From: Roseovarius sp. A-2
Lineage (GTDB): Bacteria > Pseudomonadota > Alphaproteobacteria > Rhodobacterales > Rhodobacteraceae
NCBI RefSeq assembly: GCF_002072155.1
Contig: NZ_BDIY01000006.1
Location: 1 to 64,000, forward strand
Direction of reading: 5' to 3'
Length of the DNA: 64,000 nucleotides
Shown here: positions 1 to 8,290 of the stretch, piece by piece
How the letters are laid out: every line of letters starts with the position of its first letter
How positions within the stretch are numbered: the first letter of the stretch is position 1
Notes under the pieces: model-generated
Told to the model about the DNA's origin: nothing
The model's input: the letters and a program-made list of their open reading frames with translations, nothing else
The model's database searches: none
Program-made: the position numbers and the translations under genes

Positions 1-2
1 TT

Positions 3-98
3 CGAGGGCCTGCCTCGAAATATCTCGAGGGGTATCTCGATTGGTTCGTGGCGCGGGTCAGTAAAGTGCAGCCAGAGGATGTTCTGCGGGCTCTGTGA
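3..98 (+). pseudogene. C-terminal end of a probable transposase (IS1595-like), cut by window edge
   Basis: An open frame runs from the window edge to a TGA at 96-98 and ends KYLEGYLDWFVARVSK followed by about 12 residues. This resembles the C-terminus of IS1595/ISXO2-type transposases, which end in a Tyr/Leu/Trp-rich helix. The DNA just after the stop (about 99-130, containing CTTACCAACACAAAATGCGG) could be the right inverted repeat of the element. Only 31 codons are visible, so the family is an inference from the ending alone. It could instead be the tail of an unrelated host gene. Confidence 0.4.
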
Positions 99-185
99 GC
101 TTACCAACACAAAATGCGGACACTACTTTTCGTTAAACCTGCGTGACAGTGTTGACGAAACCCGCCCGCAGGAGTAATCGGCACA

Positions 186-238
186 CGTGGCGATTTGTTA
201 CCGGATTGCGGGCCACGTTAAACACATCCGCTAAAAGG
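186..238 (+). promoter_or_regulatory. SAM-II riboswitch upstream of metZ
   Basis: The segment matches the SAM-II (metA motif) aptamer. A P1 stem pairs CGTGG (186-190) with CCACG (213-217), the intervening core contains GATTTG and ATTGCGGG, then comes CACGTTAAACA and the conserved pseudoknot strand GCTAAAAGG (230-238). SAM-II switches bind S-adenosylmethionine and repress methionine biosynthesis genes, typically metZ, metX or metA, in alphaproteobacteria. The aptamer lies 73 bp before metZ and is followed directly by a terminator-like hairpin. Confidence 0.9.
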
Positions 239-245
239 TCAGGAG

Positions 246-283
246 AAAGCCCCCTTTCGCTTGACCGCGTCGGGGCTTTTTTT
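246..283 (+). terminator. Intrinsic terminator between the SAM-II aptamer and metZ
   Basis: AAAGCCCC (246-253) pairs with GGGGCTTT (272-279) across an 18-nt loop and is followed by a T run to 283. The hairpin sits between the aptamer and the metZ ribosome binding site (GGAGG near 299-304), as expected of an attenuator. AAAGG of the aptamer (234-238) is complementary to CCTTT at 253-257, which touches the 5' arm, so an alternative antiterminating pairing is possible. Confidence 0.75.
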
Positions 284-310
284 GTGGGCGATTTCGCCCG
301 GAGGACGAAC

Positions 311-1495
311 ATGAGCGAGACTTGGAAACGTCGTACCAAAATGGTGCACAGCGGCAGCCGCCGCAGCCAGTATAACGAGGTCAGCGAAGCGATCTTTCTG
401 ACCCAGGGCTTTGTCTATGACACCGCCGAGGCGGCCGAGGCGCGGTTTATCAAGGCAGGCGATGACGAGTTCATCTATGCCCGCTATGGCAATCCGACCG
501 TTGCGATGTTCGAGGACCGGATTGCCGGTCTCGAGGGCACCGAGGACGGATTTGCCACCGCGAGCGGCATGGCAGCGGTGTCGGGTGCGCTGACCTCGAT
601 GCTGCGGGCGGGCGATCACGTAGTGTCGGCACGGGCGCTTTTCGGCTCGTGCCTCTATGTGCTGGAAGAGGTGCTGACTCGGTTCGGCGTCGAGGTCACG
701 TTTGTCGATGGCACCGATATCGACCAATGGCGCGCGGCGATTCGTCCCGACACCAGGGCGGTCTTTTTCGAGACGGTTTCCAACCCGACGCTCGACGTAG
801 TCGATATCCGCGCGGTGGCAGATCTGGCCCATGCGTCAGGCGCGACGGTGATCGTGGACAATGTCTTTGCCACGCCGGTCTTTTCGCGCGCGGTGGAGCA
901 GGGGGCGGATGTGGTGATTTATTCCGCGACCAAGCATATCGACGGGCAGGGGCGCGCGCTTGGCGGAGTGATCCTCGGCACGCGCGAGTTCATTCGGGGA
1001 ACAGTCGAACCCTATATGAAGCATACCGGCGGTTCGATGTCGCCCTTTACCGCCTGGATCATGCTCAAGGGGCTGGAGACGATAGATCTGCGGGTGCGCG
1101 CGCAGGCCGAGACCGCGTTGCGGATCGCCAATGAGCTGCAAGGCGATGCGCGGCTCGCGCGCGTGATCTACCCGGGCCATCCGAGCCATGCGCAGCATGA
1201 ACTGGTGACCGCGCAGATGGGACAGGGCGGCACGGTGCTGGCGCTTGATCTTGCGGGCGGGCAGGGGGCCGCGTTCCGCTTTCTCAATGCGCTCGATATC
1301 GTGGTGATCTCGAATAACCTGGGCGACGCCAAGTCCATCGCGACCCATCCTGCTACCACGACCCATCAACGCCTGCCCGACGCAGCCAAGGCGCAGCTTG
1401 GGATTACGCCCGGTCTGGTGCGCCTGAGCGTGGGGCTGGAGGATCCAGACGACCTGATCGAAGATATCACCCGCGCGCTCGACGCGAGCGGATAA
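311..1495 (+). CDS. metZ: O-succinylhomoserine sulfhydrylase
   Basis: This 394-residue PLP enzyme of the Cys/Met metabolism family makes homocysteine directly from O-succinylhomoserine and sulfide in the cytoplasm. The PLP-binding Lys208 lies in YSATKHIDG, the phosphate-binding SGMAA is at 85-89, and the aspartate that holds the PLP ring nitrogen is in IVDN (181-184). The ATG at 311 was chosen because it follows GGAGG by seven bases; longer in-frame starts would lie inside the riboswitch. The SAM-II aptamer upstream supports MetZ over cystathionine lyases, and the length is normal for the family. Confidence 0.93.
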   Translation: MSETWKRRTKMVHSGSRRSQYNEVSEAIFLTQGFVYDTAEAAEARFIKAGDDEFIYARYGNPTVAMFEDRIAGLEGTEDGFATASGMAAVSGALTSMLRAGDHVVSARALFGSCLYVLEEVLTRFGVEVTFVDGTDIDQWRAAIRPDTRAVFFETVSNPTLDVVDIRAVADLAHASGATVIVDNVFATPVFSRAVEQGADVVIYSATKHIDGQGRALGGVILGTREFIRGTVEPYMKHTGGSMSPFTAWIMLKGLETIDLRVRAQAETALRIANELQGDARLARVIYPGHPSHAQHELVTAQMGQGGTVLALDLAGGQGAAFRFLNALDIVVISNNLGDAKSIATHPATTTHQRLPDAAKAQLGITPGLVRLSVGLEDPDDLIEDITRALDASG

Positions 1496-1619
1496 AGCGA
1501 AATCAACGGGATAAAAATGATCCGCCGTGCCGCTTTTGTCGTAAATCCCTACGATAATAGCAATTCCTCCGGCAATGCCTTATGTAAGGGATTGGCGGCG
1601 CGGAGAGGGAGCCTTTGCC

Positions 1620-2720
1620 ATGAACATGCATCCGTCCGAGATGAACCCCACGCCTGACCGCGATGCGGCGCAAGCGGCGCTCGATCTGCTGCGTGAGTGG
1701 GCGCGGGCGGCAAGCCCCGAAGAAGTGGCCTACCTCGATCCCGCGATCGCGCGCCTGCTGCCCGAGGCTGAGATGTCGAACTATCCGGCCCCGTCGCGCG
1801 CCTATCCCGACGGGTTCGAGGTGACCGACGCCTATCGCGCGTCGTTGCCGGACCTTCAGAATGGTCCGGCGTCGCTGATCCGTGGCACAAAGCAGCAGTT
1901 GCAGCATGTGGGGATTTCCAATTTCCGCCTGCCGATCCGTTTTCATACCCGCGACACCGGTGACCTGACGCTCGAGACCTCGGTCACCGGCACTGTCAGC
2001 CTCGAGGCGGGCAAGAAGGGCATCAACATGTCCCGGATCATGCGCAGCTTTTACAAGCACGCCGAAGAGACCTTCAGCTACGAGGTGATGGAGGCCGTGC
2101 TTGCGGATTACATCACCGATCTCGACAGCGTGGATGCCCGCCTTCAGATGCGGATTTCCTACCCGATGAAGGTGCAGTCCCTGCGCTCGGGGCTGGAGGG
2201 GTATCAATATTACGATATCGCGCTTGAGCTGGTCGAACAGGATGGGATCAAGCGCAAATTCATGCACCTGGACTTCGTCTATTCCTCGACCTGCCCCTGT
2301 TCGCTGGAACTGAGCGAGCATGCGCGCGCGACGCGCGGGCAGCTGGCTACTCCGCATTCGCAACGCTCGGTCGCGCGCATTTCCGTGGAACTGATCGAGG
2401 GCGATTGCCTGTGGTTCGAGGACTTGATCGAACTGGCGCGCCGCGCTGTTCCCACGGAAACGCAGGTCATGGTCAAGCGCGAGGACGAACAGGCCTTTGC
2501 CGAGTTGAACGCCGCTAACGCGATTTTCGTCGAGGATGCTGCGCGGCTGTTCTGCGAGCAGCTTCTGGCCGATCCGCGCATCGGCGATTTCCGCGTGGTG
2601 GCTAGCCATCAGGAAAGTTTGCACAGCCATGACGCGGTCAGCGTTCTGACCGAAGGCGACACCTTTGATGCGCAGAGCCTCGATCCGCGTCTCTTTCAAA
2701 CGCTGGTTCACGGTCGCTGA
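1620..2720 (+). CDS. folE2: GTP cyclohydrolase I type IB (FolE2)
   Basis: A 366-residue protein of the FolE2/MptA family converts GTP to dihydroneopterin triphosphate, the first step of folate synthesis, using a metal other than obligate Zn. Recognisable family blocks are DTGDLTLETSVTGTVSLE, the following GKKGINMSR, and the metal-ligand cysteine region STCPCSLELSEHAR. The ATG at 1620 follows GGAGAGGGA. An ATG at 1575 is also in frame but has no ribosome binding site. FolE2 is often induced by zinc starvation, but I could not see a Zur box in the 124-bp gap after metZ. Confidence 0.93.
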   Translation: MNMHPSEMNPTPDRDAAQAALDLLREWARAASPEEVAYLDPAIARLLPEAEMSNYPAPSRAYPDGFEVTDAYRASLPDLQNGPASLIRGTKQQLQHVGISNFRLPIRFHTRDTGDLTLETSVTGTVSLEAGKKGINMSRIMRSFYKHAEETFSYEVMEAVLADYITDLDSVDARLQMRISYPMKVQSLRSGLEGYQYYDIALELVEQDGIKRKFMHLDFVYSSTCPCSLELSEHARATRGQLATPHSQRSVARISVELIEGDCLWFEDLIELARRAVPTETQVMVKREDEQAFAELNAANAIFVEDAARLFCEQLLADPRIGDFRVVASHQESLHSHDAVSVLTEGDTFDAQSLDPRLFQTLVHGR

Positions 2721-2912
2721 TCGGCGCGATCTGTGCTGAGTGCCCGATTTTCGGGCGTTCAGGCCGTATTTTCAGCGGATATCTGCGCACAGCCCCTTTT
2801 GTGATTTGACCTTTGGGCGAATTGCTGCAACGCAGCATGGTGCGCACTTTATACTCGTGTCACCTGCCTGCGGTATCGTGGGCGGTACTCGGATTTGAAA
2901 AGGAAACCGACC

Positions 2913-3575
2913 ATGCTTGCACCCGATCTGCCGCTCAAACTCTCCGCTGCCGGGATTAGGCTGACCGGCTACATGATCGAAAGCAATCTGCGCGTGGCGC
3001 AGATCTTTGGCGAGGCAGCCATGCGGTCAGGCCGCCTGTCGATGCCGGAGAAACCGGTTACTGCGGCCTCGGTCAAACCCGCAGCCAAGGCGACCGCCAG
3101 CCCGAAACCGGCCAAGCTGGTCGACGCCCCCGCCGGCGGCCGCGCGAAGACAGTGGCGAAAACGGCCACGACGAAAGCCGCGCCCAAGCGAACCGCGCGC
3201 AAGGCACCCGTGGCACCCGCAGGCAAAGTTGAAAAACCAGCGACGCCGAGCGCTGCGCCGTCGACGGCCACGCTTGCTGCAAAACCGACGCCTGCCACAG
3301 CGGCAAAACCTGCTCAGCCAAGTCCCGCAGCGGCCACGGCGGCAAAACCCGCTCAGCCAAGCCCCGCAGCGGCCAAGGCGGAAAAGCCCGCACAGCCTGC
3401 CCCGGCACCGGCCAAACCCGCCGAGGACAAGGCGGCCAACCCGGCACCGATACCAGAAAAAGCACAGCCCGCAGCCAGCAACAAAGCCGCCGCCCCGGCC
3501 CCGGCAAAGCGTCCGCGCGCGCCGTCCAACCCGCCAGCCATGCCCGGCTCGTCGAAAAAAAATAACGCGAAATAA
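2913..3575 (+). CDS. Phasin/AlgP-like protein with a Lys-Pro-Ala repeat tail
   Basis: The 220-residue protein has a short folded N-terminus (about 1-45, amphipathic helix around LKLSAAGIRLTGYMIESNL) and a long low-complexity tail of Ala, Pro and Lys. The tail includes near-identical units such as AKPAQPSPAAATA, repeated around residues 130-160. The N-terminus resembles phasins, which coat polyhydroxyalkanoate granules, while the tail resembles AlgP or histone H1-like DNA-binding tails. No catalytic motif is seen. The ATG at 2913 follows AAAAGGA by eight bases. Function is not established, and the phasin link is inference. Confidence 0.55.
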   Translation: MLAPDLPLKLSAAGIRLTGYMIESNLRVAQIFGEAAMRSGRLSMPEKPVTAASVKPAAKATASPKPAKLVDAPAGGRAKTVAKTATTKAAPKRTARKAPVAPAGKVEKPATPSAAPSTATLAAKPTPATAAKPAQPSPAAATAAKPAQPSPAAAKAEKPAQPAPAPAKPAEDKAANPAPIPEKAQPAASNKAAAPAPAKRPRAPSNPPAMPGSSKKNNAK

Positions 3576-3701
3576 GGGCTTAGAGGTCGGGATGCGTCAC
3601 GCGCAACCCGGCCATTCCGATTTGACGCTAGTAATGTCAACGGCGCTGACCTAGTTTTGACATAGGGAGGAAACAGATCACTTAGATTGTGAGGTTTCCA
3701 A

Positions 3702-3923
3702 ATGGCGAATATCACCACGAACATCACCGCATCGCCTCTGCGCGAGGGCTGGAAGCGGTTTGTTGCGGCGCTGGAGCGCGGCTTTGACTCGCAAATCCGG
3801 GTCTGCGCCCGGCGTAACCAGATCGAGGCGCTCGAGGCGAAGACGGACGAAGAACTGGCCCGGATGGGTATCCGGCGCGACGAGATCGCCTATCACGTCT
3901 TCAAGGATCTGTTTTATACCTGA
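3702..3923 (+). CDS. DUF1127 family small protein
   Basis: A 73-residue basic protein. Its C-terminal half (RNQIEALEAKTDEELARMGI, then RRDEIAYHVF) is the YjiS-like DUF1127 domain, which has an arginine-rich start and an L-x-x-[IM]G-[IL]-xRxxI ending. Members of this family are small regulators; some bind RNA or small RNAs and affect phosphate or carbon metabolism in alphaproteobacteria. The gene is monocistronic and ends in a strong terminator at 3947. A second, divergent member follows at 4090. Confidence 0.8.
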   Translation: MANITTNITASPLREGWKRFVAALERGFDSQIRVCARRNQIEALEAKTDEELARMGIRRDEIAYHVFKDLFYT

Positions 3924-3946
3924 CAAAGACGCGGCAGAGCCCTGAG

Positions 3947-3975
3947 CCCCGCCGGACCTGGTTCGGCGGGGTTTT
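3947..3975 (+). terminator. Intrinsic terminator after the DUF1127 gene
   Basis: CCCCGCCG (3947-3954) pairs with CGGCGGGG (3964-3971) around a nine-base loop and is followed by TTTT. It ends the transcript of the gene at 3702. Confidence 0.85.
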
Positions 3976-4089
3976 GCTGCGTTGCAGCAACACCTCGCGC
4001 ATTCCGGATTTGGTGCCGCGCAATCCGAGACGTGATGCGTTAAGGTGCAGGCAGGGAGGGGACCCGTTCGATCCAAGAAAGGGCACCCA

Positions 4090-4317
4090 GTGGCCGAGAC
4101 CGACCTGACACCCCGATTTCTACCCGCCGGGTGGCGGCGTGATCTGGATTTATTCATGGCAGAGCGCGCGCCGGGCATGAACGCCTACATGCTGACGCGA
4201 CGGCGTCTGCTGAGCGTGGCGCAGATGCACAGCCTGAGCGATTCGGAGCTGGCCGCGATGGGGCTGCGCCGTGCCGATATCCCGGCTTTCGTCTTCGAAG
4301 ACCTGTTGTCCGACTGA
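4090..4317 (+). CDS. DUF1127-like small protein
   Basis: A 75-residue protein whose C-terminus (MHSLSDSELAAMGLRRADIP) repeats the DUF1127 pattern of the gene at 3702 but with a more acidic, diverged N-terminus. GTG at 4090 was chosen because AAGAAAGGG lies six bases upstream; another in-frame GTG at 4045 lacks a ribosome binding site. The two genes are probably diverged paralogues. Their role is unknown. Confidence 0.65.
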   Translation: MAETDLTPRFLPAGWRRDLDLFMAERAPGMNAYMLTRRRLLSVAQMHSLSDSELAAMGLRRADIPAFVFEDLLSD

Positions 4318-4382
4318 TGTCGCACGCTGCGTCTCTCTATCGTGCTTGACAGTCTCGCGAAGCACCGCCAACTCTGCGCGTC

Positions 4383-5831
4383 ATGTTTGATGTGCGACCC
4401 GTCGGATATCTGGTTGGCCTGATGGTCACCGCCATGGGTGCGACCATGGCGCTGCCGCTGCTCGTGGATATTGCCGAGGGGCGCGGACACTGGCCTGTGT
4501 TCGCCGAGAGCATGATCGTGACCTGCCTGATGGGTGCGCTGGTGGCGCTCGCGTGCAAGAACGCCGCGGGCAAGGGGCTGACCATTCAGCAGGCGTTTCT
4601 TCTGACAACGCTGGTCTGGGTGATGCTGCCGCTTTTCGGGGCGCTGCCCTTGATGCTGGGTGAAACCAACCTGCGGTTCATCGACGCTTTTTTTGAAGCG
4701 ATGTCGGGTGTGACGACCACCGGATCGACGGTGATCGCGGGGCTGGACGATCTGCCCAAGGGCCTCTTGCTGTGGCGCGGTATCCTGCAATGGCTGGGCG
4801 GGCTCGGGATTGTGATCGTGGCGCTTGTGTTCCTGCCCGAGATGCGGGTGGGGGGCATGCAGTTCTTTCGTTCCGAAGGGTTCGACACCTTCGGCAAGGC
4901 CCTGCCGCGCACCATGGACATCTCAAAGGGGGTGCTCAACGTCTATCTGGGCCTGACGCTGATCTGCACGCTGACCTATTTGGTGCTGGGGATGGGTGCG
5001 TTCGAGGCGACGGTGCATGCGCTGACCACCGTCTCCACCGGCGGGTTCTCCAGCAAGGACGCCTCCTTCGCTGCCTTTCCCGGTGCGCCGCAATATGCCT
5101 GCGTGGTCTTCATGATCCTCGCGACCCTGCCCTTTGTGCGGATGATGCAGGGGGCGCAGGGGCATATCCGCCCGATCCTGCATGACACGCAGGTGCAAAC
5201 CTATCTGCGCTGGATCTTCTACGCCGTGGCGCTTGTCGCGGCCTATGATTTCGTGGTCAACGGCCGTTTCGACGAGGACAGCCTGCGGCTGCGGTTGTTC
5301 AATGTCGTGTCGATCTTTACGGGCACCGGCTATGGCGATGGCGATGTTACCGCCTGGGGCAATTTTCCCTTTGTCATCCTGATTGTCGTGGGCGCGATTG
5401 GCGGCTGCACCGGCTCGACCGGCTGCGCGATCAAGATTTTCCGGTACCAGCTGATGTTACGCGCGCTCGGCCAACAGGCGCGGCGGATTTTTCACCCCTC
5501 CAGCGTCATGGTCCTGCGCCATGAGGGGCGGCGCGTCGAGGATGAGGTGCTGCAATCGGTGATGCTGCTCTTTACCTGCTACATCCTGTCGCTCGGCTTT
5601 TTCTCGGTGGCGCTGGAGATGACCGGCCTGCCGCTGGTGGAATCGGTGACTGCGGCCTGGACGGCGATTTTCAACGTCGGCCCGGCGTTCGGGGAAACCG
5701 TGGGTGTGACGGGATCGCTTGCGGCGTTTCCCGACGCGGCCAAGGCGCTGATGATCCTTGCCATGCTGATGGGGCGGTTGGAGGTTCTGGCGGTGATCGT
5801 GCTTCTGGTGCCGGCCTTCTGGCGGGCGTGA
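4383..5831 (+). CDS. trkH: Trk/Ktr potassium uptake membrane subunit TrkH
   Basis: A 482-residue polytopic protein of the TrkH/TrkG/KtrB family forms the membrane pore of a K+ uptake system. The four pore-loop repeats are visible as SGVTTTGSTVIAG, LTTVSTGGFSS, FTGTGYGDG and NVGPAFGETVG, each with the glycine used in the selectivity filter. It starts with ATG at 4383, needs a cytoplasmic TrkA-type NAD-binding partner, and no trkA is adjacent. The length is as expected for TrkH. Confidence 0.92.
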   Translation: MFDVRPVGYLVGLMVTAMGATMALPLLVDIAEGRGHWPVFAESMIVTCLMGALVALACKNAAGKGLTIQQAFLLTTLVWVMLPLFGALPLMLGETNLRFIDAFFEAMSGVTTTGSTVIAGLDDLPKGLLLWRGILQWLGGLGIVIVALVFLPEMRVGGMQFFRSEGFDTFGKALPRTMDISKGVLNVYLGLTLICTLTYLVLGMGAFEATVHALTTVSTGGFSSKDASFAAFPGAPQYACVVFMILATLPFVRMMQGAQGHIRPILHDTQVQTYLRWIFYAVALVAAYDFVVNGRFDEDSLRLRLFNVVSIFTGTGYGDGDVTAWGNFPFVILIVVGAIGGCTGSTGCAIKIFRYQLMLRALGQQARRIFHPSSVMVLRHEGRRVEDEVLQSVMLLFTCYILSLGFFSVALEMTGLPLVESVTAAWTAIFNVGPAFGETVGVTGSLAAFPDAAKALMILAMLMGRLEVLAVIVLLVPAFWRA

Positions 5832-5937
5832 GGATGGGTTTTGGCCTGGAGCGAATCTTTGCCGTTATTCTCCTGCGTGGAGTCAGGGCCTAAGGCCGCC
5901 AAGGTCCGCTCCGGGCTAAAACGCGCGCCCACCACAG

Positions 5938-7248
5938 TTACAGCTTTCGAATCTTCAGCTTCGTGATCCGGTTGTCCTTGCGCGCCACGACCTGAAAGCG
6001 GAAGCCGTGAAATATGAAGGCCTGATCGATCGCTGGGATCATCTGCGCCTCGTGAATCACCAACCCTGCCACGGTATTCGCCGCGTCGTCCGGCAGGGTC
6101 CAGTCGGTCGCGCGGTTGAGATCGCGAATCGTCATCGCGCCGTCGACGAGAAACTGGTTGTCCTCGGTCTTGCGAATCGGGTGTTCGGCGTCGGGGTCGA
6201 ACTCGTCGGTGATCTCTCCGACGATCTCTTCCAGAATATCCTCCAGCGTGATCAGCCCCTGCAGCGTGCCATATTCATCCACGACCAACGCGAAATGGCT
6301 GCGCATGCGCAGGAATTGCCGCATCTGGTCGTCGAGCGTCGTGGTTTCGGGCACGAAATAGGGCTCGCGGGCGATGCTCTGGACGTCAAAGGCGCGCAGC
6401 GCCTCGGCGGCGCCTTCCTCGGACGAGGTGACAAGGCCGTGCATTGCCCGCAAGAGATCCTTGGCATGGACCACGCCGACGATGTTGTCGGGATCGTCGC
6501 GATAGAGCGGCAGGCGGGTGTGGTTGCTCCTGAGACATTGATCGAGAATCGCGTCGGGCTCCGCCTCGGCGTCGATCATCTCGATGCGGGAACGGTGCAG
6601 CATGATTTCCTCGACCGCGCGTTCGCCCAGATCGAGCGCGCCGAGGATGCGGTCTCGGTCCTCCTTCTCGACGACGCCTTCGGATTGGCCCAGATAGAGC
6701 GCGCCCGCGATCTCGTCGCGCACCGCGAGAATATGGCTGTCGGGATCGGTCTGTACGCCAAAGGCGCGCAGGATCAGCCGCACCAGCCAGCGCACTGCCG
6801 AGACGACGGGCGAGAACACCTTGACCACCCAGACGATGATCGGCGCGGTCCGCGAGGCGGCGGCTTCGGCATTGGTGATGGCGTAGGTCTTGGGCAGTAC
6901 CTCGGCGAAGATCAAGACCAACAGCGTCATCACCAGCGTCGCGAGCGCCACGCCGCTTTCGCCGAAGAGCCGGGTGAAAAGCGCGGTGGCGAGCGAGGCG
7001 GCGAGGATATTGACCAGGTTGTTGCCCAGAAGCACTGAACCGATCAAACGCTCGTTATCCTCGGTTATGAAAAGCGCGGTATCGGCCCCGCGCGAGCCCT
7101 TTTCGGCCTGCGCGCGCAGTTTGCCGCGCGATGCGGCGGTGAGAGCGGTCTCGCTCCCCGAGAAAAAGCCCGAGAGCACGAGAAGGCCGAGAATGGCCCC
7201 GGTGGTAATCCAGAATGTCAGGTCGAAGGTCGCGGCTGTCGCATCCAT
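5938..7248 (-). CDS. CNNM-CBS-CorC_HlyC transporter family protein
   Basis: The 436-residue protein has an N-terminal DUF21/CNNM membrane domain (about 1-190, helices starting at ITTGAILGLLVLSGFFSG, with SETAL after it), a CBS pair (about 205-330, with DEYGTLQGLITLEDILEEIV in the second CBS), and a C-terminal CorC_HlyC domain (about 350-436). This is the YfjD/HlyC/CorC family, implicated in Mg2+ or Co2+ efflux and often misnamed hemolysin. It is divergently placed from no close partner. The next gene upstream on the same strand is separated by 76 bp from xerD's stop. Confidence 0.88.
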   Translation of the reverse strand: MDATAATFDLTFWITTGAILGLLVLSGFFSGSETALTAASRGKLRAQAEKGSRGADTALFITEDNERLIGSVLLGNNLVNILAASLATALFTRLFGESGVALATLVMTLLVLIFAEVLPKTYAITNAEAAASRTAPIIVWVVKVFSPVVSAVRWLVRLILRAFGVQTDPDSHILAVRDEIAGALYLGQSEGVVEKEDRDRILGALDLGERAVEEIMLHRSRIEMIDAEAEPDAILDQCLRSNHTRLPLYRDDPDNIVGVVHAKDLLRAMHGLVTSSEEGAAEALRAFDVQSIAREPYFVPETTTLDDQMRQFLRMRSHFALVVDEYGTLQGLITLEDILEEIVGEITDEFDPDAEHPIRKTEDNQFLVDGAMTIRDLNRATDWTLPDDAANTVAGLVIHEAQMIPAIDQAFIFHGFRFQVVARKDNRITKLKIRKL

Positions 7249-7324
7249 TTGCGTAATGATCCTTGTGACTGACGGGGTTATGGGGACTTAAGGCCCTGTA
7301 ATCAAGAGACCCCCGCGTTCCTGG

Positions 7325-8290
7325 CTAATGCTCGTCGGTGTTGCCGCCGGTCTTGCGCCGGGCGGCGGCAGCCAGCGGGTGGTGCTCCTCTACCAGCGCC
7401 TGCAATCGCGCCTCGAGCACATGGGTGTAGATCTCGGTCGTGGCCACATCGGCATGGCCCAGAAGCGTCTGGATCACCCGCAGATCGGCCCCGTTGGCCA
7501 AGAGATGCGTGGCAAAGGCATGCCGCAGCGTGTGCGGGGTCACCTTGTCTGGATCGACATGAGCATCGACCGCCAAGCTCTTGATCAATTGATAAAACCT
7601 GTGGCGCGTCAGGTGCCCGGACTTGCCCCCGGAGGCAAAGAGAAAAGCCGAGCCGGGCCGCCCCTTGGCGCGGGCTGCCTCCTCCTCGGCGTCGCGCAGA
7701 GAGAGCCATTCGGCCAGCGCCGCGCGCGCAGGCGGCGAGAGCGGCACCATGCGTTCCTTGCCCCCCTTGCCGCGCACCAGCAGCATGTTGGGGTCGCCCC
7801 GTGCGGCCGATAGCGGCAGCGCGACCAATTCGCTCACCCGCATGCCGGTGGCATAGAGTAGCGCCATCAGGCAGGTGTTGCGGCAGCGATCCGCCTTGCT
7901 GCGCCCGAACTGTGGCGCGGTGTCGAGCAGTCGGGTCACCTCGTCCTCGCTCAGCGTTTTGGGCAGGCGCTGCGCGCGCCCCGGCCCCTTGATGCGGATC
8001 GCCGGGTTTTCAGCGCGCAGCCGTTCCTCGAACGCGAAGCGGTAAAATTGCCGGATCGCCGAGAGCCGACGTGCCCGGGTCGATTGTGCAAGGCCCTGCG
8101 CCTCGCAATGAATAAGGTAGGATTCAATATCGGTTTGCGTCGTTGTCACCGGATCCTGCGCGTGGTCGGCCATCCAGTCGGCATAGGCACAAAGGTCGCG
8201 CTCATAGGCCGAGAGCGTGTTGGCCGCCGCACCCAATTCGGCAGCCTGAGCTTCTAGAAACATTGAAATCCAACGGGTTACGAGGCTCAA
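7325..8290 (-). CDS. xerD: Tyrosine recombinase XerD
   Basis: A 321-residue site-specific recombinase that, with XerC, resolves chromosome dimers at dif. The N-terminal SAM-like domain carries NTLSAYERDL. The catalytic residues are in TGMRVSEL (Arg), GKGGKER (Lys), HTLRHAFATH (His-x-x-Arg), GHADV (His) and IYTHV (Tyr). The TTG start at 8290 overlaps the upstream stop codon as TTGA, which implies translational coupling. An ATG at 8263 (MFLEAQ) is the alternative start and would remove nine residues. Confidence 0.92.
   Translation of the reverse strand: MSLVTRWISMFLEAQAAELGAAANTLSAYERDLCAYADWMADHAQDPVTTTQTDIESYLIHCEAQGLAQSTRARRLSAIRQFYRFAFEERLRAENPAIRIKGPGRAQRLPKTLSEDEVTRLLDTAPQFGRSKADRCRNTCLMALLYATGMRVSELVALPLSAARGDPNMLLVRGKGGKERMVPLSPPARAALAEWLSLRDAEEEAARAKGRPGSAFLFASGGKSGHLTRHRFYQLIKSLAVDAHVDPDKVTPHTLRHAFATHLLANGADLRVIQTLLGHADVATTEIYTHVLEARLQALVEEHHPLAAAARRKTGGNTDEH

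Noticed and set aside
143-310. A longer MetZ starting at 143
   Set aside because: It would translate the SAM-II aptamer and terminator; the ATG at 311 has the ribosome binding site and the conserved N-terminus.
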